The notes under the pieces are model-generated. The model ran no database searches. It was not told where the DNA came from and saw nothing but the letters and a program-made list of their open reading frames with translations. From CAG-791 sp002394525 (GTDB lineage: Bacteria > Bacillota > Clostridia > Lachnospirales > Lachnospiraceae), in contig CAMNFJ010000028.1 of NCBI GenBank assembly GCA_946536955.1, positions 1-21,579 on the forward strand: a stretch of 21,579 nucleotides of DNA. Reading direction: 5' to 3'. The first letter of the stretch is position 1. Every line of letters starts with the position of its first letter. Positions 7,782 to 14,210 of this stretch are shown here, in pieces. The position numbers were made by a program, and so were the translations under genes.

Positions 7782-7954
7782 GTTACAGTTCAGACCGCCA
7801 CGAACGCGAGGCGTTTTTGCGTGATTTTTAACGCAAAAACCCGAGTTTTACGGCGTTCAAGCGTCAACAATGCTTCGCATTGTGCAAACGCGTTGGAATC
7901 GCTGAACGCAGCGCGTTACAAGTTCTCGCCCTTCAGGAGGGCGTGAACTGTAAC
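7782..7954. repeat. Large palindromic element with nested hairpins
   Basis: The outer ends GTTACAGTTCA (7782-7792) and TGAACTGTAAC (7944-7954) are perfect 11-bp inverted repeats. Between them are four further stems. They are GTTTTTGCGT/ACGCAAAAAC (7813-7822 with 7831-7840), GCGTTCAAGCG/CGCTGAACGC (7853-7863 with 7900-7909, one bulge), ACAATGC/GCATTGT with a TTC loop (7867-7873 with 7877-7883), and a CGCCCT/AGGGCG stem (about 7928-7942). The last is shared with the hairpin at 5390-5416. It could be a nonautonomous mobile-type repeat or the core of a structured RNA. No coding capacity is visible. Confidence 0.6.
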
Positions 7955-7985
7955 GGCCTGTTCACAGCAACAGAACTTCATAGTG

Positions 7986-8015
7986 ATTAGTAAAGCGCTC
8001 TCGCGCTGTACTAAT
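7986..8015. repeat. Near-perfect hairpin ATTAGTA..TACTAAT
   Basis: ATTAGTA at 7986-7992 pairs with TACTAAT at 8009-8015. After one A-G mismatch, AGCGC pairs with GCGCT across a TCTC loop. It lies between the large palindromic element and the terminator. It has a GC core with AT ends and no T-tract. Function unknown. Confidence 0.55.
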
Positions 8016-8049
8016 ATATTACCCCCCTAAGCATCTTGTAACATCCCTT

Positions 8050-8095
8050 GAGAGACGCCCGGCAGTTTATCCCGCTGCCGGGCGTCTCTCTTTTT
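8050..8095 (+). terminator. Strong intrinsic terminator with no obvious upstream gene
   Basis: Bases 8050-8065 and 8075-8090 form a perfect 16-bp stem (arm GAGAGACGCCCGGCAG) with a nine-base loop. The plus strand continues into CTCTTTTTGC, a clear T-tract. On the minus strand the stem is followed by CAAGGG, so it works for plus-strand transcription only. The nearest upstream plus-strand protein gene ends 1.6 kb away beyond another terminator. Confidence 0.85.
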
Positions 8096-8104
8096 GCTTA
8101 TAAA

Positions 8105-8133
8105 TTGATATCTGCTGACTGAGCACTTATAAT
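8105..8133 (+). promoter_or_regulatory. Sigma-A-type promoter of the zinc-ribbon/LRR gene
   Basis: TTGATA at 8105-8110 and TATAAT at 8128-8133 are separated by exactly 17 bases, close to consensus. The predicted start is about 8139-8141, ten bases after the preceding terminator's T-tract region ends and at the first base of a perfect 16-bp hairpin. The mRNA leader would be about 150 nt. Confidence 0.75.
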
Positions 8134-8138
8134 AAGAA

Positions 8139-8292
8139 GAGTGAAAAAAACGCTCGATAGCGTTTTTTTCACTCCGGTGCCTGTGCCGCGGGACGGCCCG
8201 GGCATCCTGTGCGACGTACAGAAAATCGCCTCCGCGATTTTTCCCCGGGTGTCTTGCCGCAAGGCGCTTCGGTATGAGAGGTAGGTGACAAA
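8139..8292 (+). promoter_or_regulatory. Structured 5' leader of the zinc-ribbon/LRR gene
   Basis: The leader opens with a perfect 16-bp hairpin (8139-8154 with 8159-8174, loop CGAT) whose 3' arm contains seven T's. A CCCGGG helix (8197-8202 with 8244-8249) can enclose two further stems: CTGT/ACAG (8207-8210 with 8218-8221) and AAAATCGC/GCGATTTT (8222-8229 with 8234-8241, loop CTCC, followed by T and C's). A small GCC-GCAA-GGC hairpin lies before GAGAGGTAGG, the ribosome binding site. Two of the stems look terminator-like. A cis-regulatory RNA is plausible; I do not recognise a known riboswitch class. Confidence 0.45.
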
Positions 8293-9906
8293 ATGGCAGA
8301 TCATGAACAGCGTTGTGCTTATTGTGGAACGGAACTGACAGATGGTATACCGGTCTGCCCCCGGTGCGGAAGAGACAACAGCGTCCCTGTCCTCGGCGGT
8401 AAAAAGCATATGGGGCCGGGCGGCAGAAGCAGGGAGCCATACGGGCGGGAGGAAGACCTTTCCCGGCGGGCCCGGATGGAAGCCGCGGAAGAGGATCCGG
8501 TCTGGCAGAGGCCTGACTCGCTTTCTGAGGAGACTGATTACCGGGAGAGCGGTGAGGAGCGGTCCCCGGGAGCCGGGCGGCAGAGAAGACCCCGGCGGGA
8601 TGCGGCGAAAAAAAGACAGGGCAGCCTTGATCCGGAGAGAGCCGCGGAGGAAATAAGGCCTGCCGCGGACCGGGAGGAGAAAAAGGAGAAAAGAAAAAAA
8701 GGAAAAAAAGGTGAAGAGGGGGAGAAGAAGAGCCGGGGGATACTGCCAGTCCTGGCGCTGGCGGTCATACCGGTCCTTTTGCTGTGCATTCTGATCCCCC
8801 GGATCGCCGGGCTTATGCCCGATCCGTCCCTGGGAGGGGGCAGCACTCTTCCCGGCCCGTCCGCAGAGGAGGGAAAGGAAGAGGCGCAGGTGCCGGGACC
8901 GGCCGCCGTGACCGCGGAGCCGGCGCAGAAGGAACCGCAGGACAGGCCCCTGGTCTGGGAGAATGCGGCCGTAGAGCAGGCTGTCCGCGCGGCGGCTGAG
9001 ATCCCGGAGGGGGAGATCAGCCGGAAGGACCTGGAAAACATCACTTATCTGGATCTCACCAATGCCGGCATAAAGGATCTGAGCATACTCGGACAGTTTC
9101 CCAACCTGCTCAGCGTGGACCTGACCGGGAACGGGATCAGCGACGTGACCCCGCTGGCCGGGCTGACACAGCTGGCGGGGCTCTGCCTGGACGACAACCA
9201 GGTCACGGATATCATGCCTCTGAGGAACCTGACCTCGCTGGAGAGGCTCTACCTGCGCAACAACGGGCTCAGCAATATCAAGGCTCTGACGACCCTGACC
9301 GGGCTCAGGCAGCTGTATCTGGATGGAAACAAGATCTCCGATCTGACGCCCCTGGAAAATCTCAGGGAACTCGGGATCCTGCACCTGGGCGGAAATCCCC
9401 TCCACGAGTTCACGTCCCTCGCCGGGCTCACAAATCTTGAGGTGCTCACCCTCTACAACACAGGCATTTCGGACCTGTCGCCGCTCAAGGACCTGACCCG
9501 GATGAAGCAGCTCAATCTGTGGGGAAACGAGATCGGGGATATCCGTGTCCTGGCAGGCATGAAGGACCTGTCCCTCCTGATGATCGGCAGCAACCGGGTC
9601 AAAAATCTGACCCCTCTGGCGGGGCTGACCTCTCTGGAGAGCCTCTATCTCTCTGACAATCTGATCGCGGATATCCGTCCCCTGGCGGGACTTTCCCTGT
9701 TGAAGGAGCTGGAACTGCAGAACAATGAGATCAGCGACCTGACCCCCCTGGCCTCTCTCGGGCTCCTGGAATATCTGGACCTCCGGGGAAATCCGGTCAG
9801 GGACTACGGGCCGGTCCGGAAACTGTCGATCGCGACCCTCTATATGGATGAAGAGACTCAGGGGGAGCAGCCTCAGAATGAAGAAACTCAGGGCGAAGAG
9901 CCTTAG
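8293..9906 (+). CDS. Membrane protein: zinc ribbon, charged linker, one TM, internalin-type LRR domain
   Basis: This protein has 537 residues and I know no named function for it. Residues 8-25 form a zinc ribbon (CAYC and CPRC, Cys8, Cys11, Cys22, Cys25). Residues 30-146 are a highly charged, probably disordered linker ending in a Lys/Glu-rich run. One membrane helix lies at about 150-172. A Pro/Ala/Glu-rich stalk follows, then an internalin-like cap (residues 225-249) and twelve 22-residue leucine-rich repeats (about 250-513) with consensus LxxLxLxxNxIxDLxPLxxLTx. The basic residues just before the helix predict the ribbon inside and the repeats outside. There is no LPXTG anchor, as expected for a TM-anchored protein. 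The tail ends in a short acidic repeat (EETQGE). It is a single-gene unit with its own promoter and leader. A surface sensor or adhesin are the main possibilities. Confidence 0.88.
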   Translation: MADHEQRCAYCGTELTDGIPVCPRCGRDNSVPVLGGKKHMGPGGRSREPYGREEDLSRRARMEAAEEDPVWQRPDSLSEETDYRESGEERSPGAGRQRRPRRDAAKKRQGSLDPERAAEEIRPAADREEKKEKRKKGKKGEEGEKKSRGILPVLALAVIPVLLLCILIPRIAGLMPDPSLGGGSTLPGPSAEEGKEEAQVPGPAAVTAEPAQKEPQDRPLVWENAAVEQAVRAAAEIPEGEISRKDLENITYLDLTNAGIKDLSILGQFPNLLSVDLTGNGISDVTPLAGLTQLAGLCLDDNQVTDIMPLRNLTSLERLYLRNNGLSNIKALTTLTGLRQLYLDGNKISDLTPLENLRELGILHLGGNPLHEFTSLAGLTNLEVLTLYNTGISDLSPLKDLTRMKQLNLWGNEIGDIRVLAGMKDLSLLMIGSNRVKNLTPLAGLTSLESLYLSDNLIADIRPLAGLSLLKELELQNNEISDLTPLASLGLLEYLDLRGNPVRDYGPVRKLSIATLYMDEETQGEQPQNEETQGEEP

Positions 9907-9936
9907 AGCAAAGAACCTCTGAACCGGGAGCCTTGG
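9847..9936 (+). repeat. Three degenerate 30-bp units spanning the stop codon of the LRR gene
   Basis: Units 9847-9876, 9877-9906 and 9907-9936 align codon by codon: GAT-GAA-GAG-ACT-CAG..., AAT-GAA-GAA-ACT-CAG..., AGC-AAA-GAA-CCT-CTG.... The last codon is CAG in unit 1, the stop TAG in unit 2 and TGG in unit 3. The stop therefore sits at a repeat position that encodes Gln in unit 1, and the frame stays open for a while beyond it. This suggests the acidic tail was once longer. Confidence 0.6.
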
Positions 9937-9994
9937 AAAAAGAACTCCCGGCCGGTGAGGTTCCGTCGTCGTCGCCGGCCATTGACACTAAGCA

Positions 9995-10022
9995 TTGACA
10001 AGAATAACCGACTTTTTATATT
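9995..10022 (+). promoter_or_regulatory. Probable promoter of the ABC exporter operon
   Basis: TTGACA at 9995-10000 is followed after 16 bases by TATATT (10017-10022), or after 18 bases by TATTAT. The surrounding bases are AT-rich against a GC-rich background. It lies about 140 bases before the first exporter gene, in the proper direction. A second TTGACA lies 13 bases upstream at 9982-9987. A GC dyad near 10070-10091 falls in the leader but has no T-tract on the plus strand. Confidence 0.65.
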
Positions 10023-10162
10023 ATTAAATGATTGCTCATTCGCATCTGTTCACGCGCAGTGCGGAAAAAGGCCCGGGTTTTCGGCCGGGTCTGCAATATA
10101 ACGTTAATTTGGATTTGCTACATCGGATCTGAGATGGTCCGTATGGCGGGCAGGGTGTTTTT

Positions 10163-11911
10163 ATGCTCAAAACTTTATTGTCGCAGGTGAAGGAGTTTCG
10201 TCTGCTGTCCATCCTCACCCCGGTCTGTATGATCGGGGAGGTGATCTGTGAGATGATCATTCCCGTTCTGATGGGAAGGATCGTCGATTTCGGCGTCATG
10301 GCCGGCAATACGGATTATATCATCCGCACGGGGGCCGTCATGATCGTGGTGGCCCTGTGCGGCCTCGCGGCCGGCATTCTCGGCGGCTTTTTTGCCGCGC
10401 ACGCGGGAGCCGGCTTTGCCAGGAACCTCCGCAAGGCCATGCATGATAATATCCAGACATTTTCCTTTTCAAATATCGACCATTTCTCCACCTCCAGTCT
10501 GGTCACCAGGCTCACGACGGATGTCACGAATATCCAGAATGCCTACATGATGTGCCTGCGCATGGCCATGCGGGCTCCTTCCACCATGATCGTCGCCATG
10601 GTCATGTCCTTTATCATCAGTCCACGCCTGGCCAGCATTTATTTTGTCGCGGTGGGGATTCTGGCGCTCTTCATGTTCAGGATGATGGGGTCGACCACCC
10701 GTTATTTCAAGCAGGTCTTTGAGCGCTATGACGCCATGAACGAGAGCGTTCAGGAAAACGTCTCCGCCATCCGGGTCGTCAAGGCCTATGTGCGGGAGGA
10801 CTATGAGATCGGAAGATTCCGCAGGGCGGCAGGCAATATCTACGAGATGTTCATGCGGGCGGAGCTCAGGCTCGCCGGCATCGGTCCCTTCATGATGGCG
10901 GTCGTCTACAGCTGTATCCTGCTGATCAGCTGGTTCGGCGCCAATATGATCGTGGGGGGCAGCCTGTCGACCGGTAATCTGATGAGCCTTCTGACCTACT
11001 GCATGAATATCCTGATGAGCCTGATGATGCTCTCCATGATCTTTGTCATGGTCACCATGTCGGAGGCCAGCGCCAGGCGTATCGTCGAGGTTATCACGGA
11101 GAAGTCCAGCCTGACCAATCCCGCGGACCCGGTCATGGAGGTCCCGGACGGCAGCATCCGCTTTGAGGATGTGGACTTTTCCTACAGTCCGGGGTCCGCT
11201 GAGCCGGTCCTCAAGGACATCGACCTTTCAATCTCCTCCGGGGAGAGCATCGGGATTATCGGCGGCACCGGCAGCGCCAAATCCAGCCTGGTCAACCTGA
11301 TCAGCCGGCTCTATGATGTCACGAGCGGGCGGGTCCTGGTGGGCGGCCATGATGTCCGGGACTATGACCTGGATGTCCTGCGCAGTCAGGTCGCAGTCGT
11401 TCTCCAGAAAAATGTCCTCTTTTCCGGCACGATCTATGAAAATCTCCGCTGGGGAGACCCGGACGCGACGGACGAGGAGTGCAGGCGGGTCTGCCGCCTG
11501 GCCTGCGCCGATGAATTTATCGAAAAGATGCCCGAAGGCTATGATACCTACATAGAACAGGGCGGGACCAATGTCTCCGGCGGACAGAAGCAGAGGCTCT
11601 GTATCGCGCGTGCCCTGCTCAGAAAGCCGAAGATCCTCATCCTGGACGACAGCACCAGCGCGGTGGATACAGCGACCGACGCAAAGATCCGCAGGGCCTT
11701 CGCGGAGGAGATCCCGGATACGACCCGGCTGATCATCGCCCAGCGTATTTCCAGCGTCCAGGCCTGCGACAGGATCATCGTCATGGATGACGGCAGAGTC
11801 AACGGATTCGGCACCCACGAAGAGCTTCTCAGGGACAACCGGATCTACAGAGAGGTCTATGAATCCCAGACGGGCGCCGGCGCGGATGCGGATTTTGACG
11901 ATCCGGAATAA
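10163..11911 (+). CDS. ABC exporter half-transporter, degenerate-site subunit (MdlA/LmrC-like)
   Basis: This fused membrane/ATPase protein has 582 residues: six membrane helices in residues 1-320, then a nucleotide-binding domain. The ATPase motifs are partly altered. Walker A is GGTGSAKSS at 367-375, with Ala372 where Gly is usual before Lys. Walker B ends in Asp495-Asp496, so the catalytic Glu is Asp. The H-loop His is Gln527 (IAQR). The signature VSGGQ (471-475) is near canonical. This pattern marks the degenerate-site half of a heterodimeric exporter; its signature completes the active site of the partner encoded next. GGCAGGGTG precedes the start. Substrate unknown (drug, lipid or peptide). 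Confidence 0.93.
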   Translation: MLKTLLSQVKEFRLLSILTPVCMIGEVICEMIIPVLMGRIVDFGVMAGNTDYIIRTGAVMIVVALCGLAAGILGGFFAAHAGAGFARNLRKAMHDNIQTFSFSNIDHFSTSSLVTRLTTDVTNIQNAYMMCLRMAMRAPSTMIVAMVMSFIISPRLASIYFVAVGILALFMFRMMGSTTRYFKQVFERYDAMNESVQENVSAIRVVKAYVREDYEIGRFRRAAGNIYEMFMRAELRLAGIGPFMMAVVYSCILLISWFGANMIVGGSLSTGNLMSLLTYCMNILMSLMMLSMIFVMVTMSEASARRIVEVITEKSSLTNPADPVMEVPDGSIRFEDVDFSYSPGSAEPVLKDIDLSISSGESIGIIGGTGSAKSSLVNLISRLYDVTSGRVLVGGHDVRDYDLDVLRSQVAVVLQKNVLFSGTIYENLRWGDPDATDEECRRVCRLACADEFIEKMPEGYDTYIEQGGTNVSGGQKQRLCIARALLRKPKILILDDSTSAVDTATDAKIRRAFAEEIPDTTRLIIAQRISSVQACDRIIVMDDGRVNGFGTHEELLRDNRIYREVYESQTGAGADADFDDPE

Positions 11912-11948
11912 GAACCGCGAAAAAGAGTATCATCAGAAGAGGAAGCAG

Positions 11949-13898
11949 ATGGCCGAAAAAGTTAAAGAGGTCCACGGCGGCCCCAGGGGAATGCGGGGGA
12001 GGCCGCGCCCCAAAATTGATAATCCCGGAAAGCTCCTGAAAAGGGTTTTTTCCTATGTCTTTCGTTACTACGGGGGCCGGATGATCCTGGTCGCCTGCTG
12101 TATCGTGGTGTCCGTCCTGGCCAATGTCCAGGGGACCATGTTCACCAGGACCCTGATCGACGGCTATATCACCCCCATGGTGGACCAGGTCAAGGCGGGC
12201 GTGTCCTCGCCTGATTTCTCCCCCCTGCTGGGGGCCATGGCCCGGGTGGCCTGTTTTTATCTGATCGGGATCGGGGCGGCCTATCTGCAGGCCCGCACCA
12301 TGGCCGGGGTGACCCAGGGGACCATGCGCCACCTGCGCACGGAGCTCTTTGAGCACATGGAGAGCCTGCCCATCAAATATTTCGACACTCATGCGCACGG
12401 CGACATCATGTCGGTCTACACCAATGATATCGACACCCTGCGCCAGATGGTCAGCCAGAGCCTGCCCCAGTTCCTCAACAGCCTGATCACGGTGGTCAGC
12501 ATCCTGGCCATGATGCTGTCTCTGAGCCTTCCGCTCACGGGCGTGGCCCTCATCATGGTGGGCGTCATGCTGGTCTGTTCGGGGAGGGTGACCTCCCTGT
12601 CGGGCAGAAACTTTGTCGCCCAGCAGAGGAATCTGGGTAAGCTCAACGGCTTCATCGAGGAGACGATGACGGGTGAAAAGGTCGTCAAGGTCTTCTGCCA
12701 TGAGCAGCAGGCCATTGAGGAATTCGACCGTCTCAATGAGGAGCTCTACCGGAGCTCTGCCAGAGCCAACAGCTTCGCCAATATCATCGGACCGGTCAAC
12801 GGCCAGCTCGGCAACGCCAACTATGTCATCTGCGCGATCGTGGGCGGCATCCTGGCCATCAATTCCTACGCCGGCTTCACGGTGGGGGCCCTGGCCAGCT
12901 TTCTGACCTTCAACCGGAGCTTTTCCATGCCGATCAACCAGGTCAGCATGCAGTTCAACAGCATCATCATGGCTCTGGCCGGCGCCGACCGCATTTTCAA
13001 GCTCATGGACGCCAGGCCGGAGGAGGACAACGGCTATGTCATGCTGGTCAACTGCGAGAGGAACCGGGACGGGGAGATCGTGGAGACGGACAGGCACACC
13101 GGCCAGTGGGCCTGGAAGCACTACCACAAGGCGACGGACACGACGACCTATCAGGCCCTGGAAGGGGATATCACCTTCAACGGTGTGGACTTCGGCTACC
13201 GCGATGACAAGATGGTCCTCCACGATATCTGGATCCATGCAAAGCCCGGCATGAAGATCGCCCTGGTGGGCTCGACCGGCGCGGGCAAGACGACCATCAC
13301 CAACCTGATCAACCGCTTTTACGATATCCAGGACGGAAAGATCCGCTTTGACAACATCAATGTCAACAAGATCAAGAAGGGGGACCTGCGCAGGTCTCTG
13401 GGCGTCGTCCTGCAGGACACCCACCTCTTTACGGGGACGGTGGCCGAAAATATCCGCTTCGGCAAGCTGGACGCGACCGACGAGGAGGTCGTCGGTGCCG
13501 CGAAGCTGGCCAATGCGGACGGATTTATCCGCAGGCTGCCCAAGGGCTATGACACGATGCTGACCGGGGACGGCGCCAACCTCTCCCAGGGCCAGCGCCA
13601 GCTCCTGGCCATCGCCAGGGCCGCGATCGCGGACCCTCCGGCCCTCATCCTGGACGAGGCGACCAGCTCCATCGATACCCGGACCGAAAAGATCGTCCAG
13701 GCGGGCATGGACCAGCTGATGCAGGGCAGGACCACCTTCGTGATCGCCCACCGCCTTTCCACGATCCGCAACAGCGACCTGATCCTGGTCCTGGAGCAGG
13801 GAAGGATCGTGGAGCAGGGCACGCACGAGGAGCTGATCCGGCTCGGAAAGCGCTACTATCAGCTTTACACGGGCAAAAGACCCGAGATGTTCGAATGA
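11949..13898 (+). CDS. ABC exporter half-transporter, catalytic subunit (MdlB/LmrD-like)
   Basis: This is the partner half-transporter, 649 residues. The start at 11949 follows AGAGGAAG; the frame is open further upstream but overlaps the previous gene. The N-terminus is basic (MAEKVKEVHGG to about residue 35), then six helices. A 45-residue insert near residues 355-400 joins the membrane domain to the ATPase and includes TGQWAWKHYHKATD. Walker A GSTGAGKTT (441-449), catalytic Glu570 and H-loop His601 are intact. Its signature is LSQGQ (545-549) instead of LSGGQ, matching the degenerate site of the partner. The gene lies 37 bases after the first half-transporter and overlaps the next gene by 4 bases. 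Confidence 0.93.
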   Translation: MAEKVKEVHGGPRGMRGRPRPKIDNPGKLLKRVFSYVFRYYGGRMILVACCIVVSVLANVQGTMFTRTLIDGYITPMVDQVKAGVSSPDFSPLLGAMARVACFYLIGIGAAYLQARTMAGVTQGTMRHLRTELFEHMESLPIKYFDTHAHGDIMSVYTNDIDTLRQMVSQSLPQFLNSLITVVSILAMMLSLSLPLTGVALIMVGVMLVCSGRVTSLSGRNFVAQQRNLGKLNGFIEETMTGEKVVKVFCHEQQAIEEFDRLNEELYRSSARANSFANIIGPVNGQLGNANYVICAIVGGILAINSYAGFTVGALASFLTFNRSFSMPINQVSMQFNSIIMALAGADRIFKLMDARPEEDNGYVMLVNCERNRDGEIVETDRHTGQWAWKHYHKATDTTTYQALEGDITFNGVDFGYRDDKMVLHDIWIHAKPGMKIALVGSTGAGKTTITNLINRFYDIQDGKIRFDNINVNKIKKGDLRRSLGVVLQDTHLFTGTVAENIRFGKLDATDEEVVGAAKLANADGFIRRLPKGYDTMLTGDGANLSQGQRQLLAIARAAIADPPALILDEATSSIDTRTEKIVQAGMDQLMQGRTTFVIAHRLSTIRNSDLILVLEQGRIVEQGTHEELIRLGKRYYQLYTGKRPEMFE

Positions 13899-14206
13899 AA
13901 GAAGACAGAAAGATCAGCAGGGAAGAACTTTTTCCCTTTGTACATTATGAATACGGGGAGGCCTATTACGGCAGCTGCGGCAATATGCGCTACCGGCTTG
14001 CCCGTGAGCCGCTGGAGAATGTGCATTTCACTCCTCCCGACAAGCGGGGGGAGGCCTCTCTGCGGGCTGTGGTCTGGAAGGGCCCGATGGGCTATGCCGC
14101 AACAGAGGAGAGCCTGAAGACGCAGAAGCTTTTTCCCTTTTCCGAGGAGGGGATGGAGCAGGCGGCCGACTGGCTGAATGAGCAGGCAAACAGAACATGG
14201 AGATAA
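13895..14206 (+). CDS. Small conserved-looking protein of unknown function
   Basis: This 103-residue soluble protein overlaps the exporter stop codon in an ATGA arrangement, so translation is probably coupled. It has no signal peptide or membrane segment. It contains aromatic-rich motifs (FVHYEYGEAYYGSCGN), a VVWKGPMGYAATEES segment, and a C-terminal FPFSEEGMEQAADWLNEQ helix. I do not recognise a named family. gdpP starts 4 bases after its stop, so it lies between exporter and c-di-AMP phosphodiesterase in one unit. It could be an accessory or regulatory partner of either; that is inference from position only. Confidence 0.8.
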   Translation: MKEDRKISREELFPFVHYEYGEAYYGSCGNMRYRLAREPLENVHFTPPDKRGEASLRAVVWKGPMGYAATEESLKTQKLFPFSEEGMEQAADWLNEQANRTWR

Positions 14207-14210
14207 ATGG

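Larger units (their letters stand above)
7730..8095 (+). ncRNA. Candidate structured noncoding RNA (speculative)
   Basis: The region from about 7730 to the terminator at 8050-8095 contains the bracketed multi-hairpin element and a further hairpin at 7986-8015 (ATTAGTA/TACTAAT enclosing AGCGC/GCGCT). It has a strong plus-strand intrinsic terminator and no open frame with a ribosome binding site. The only plus-strand promoter candidate is weak. The structures are read directly. That they form one transcript is inferred. A cluster of unrelated repeats followed by an orphan terminator is the main alternative. Confidence 0.3.

Noticed and set aside
10060..10100. Terminator or riboswitch before the exporter operon
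   Set aside because: The GC dyad here is short, has no plus-strand T-tract, and no conserved riboswitch core is recognisable.
11829..13826. 665-codon minus-strand frame opposite the second exporter gene
   Set aside because: It is a high-GC shadow rich in Asp, His and Gly, entirely opposite a clear ABC transporter with all its motifs.
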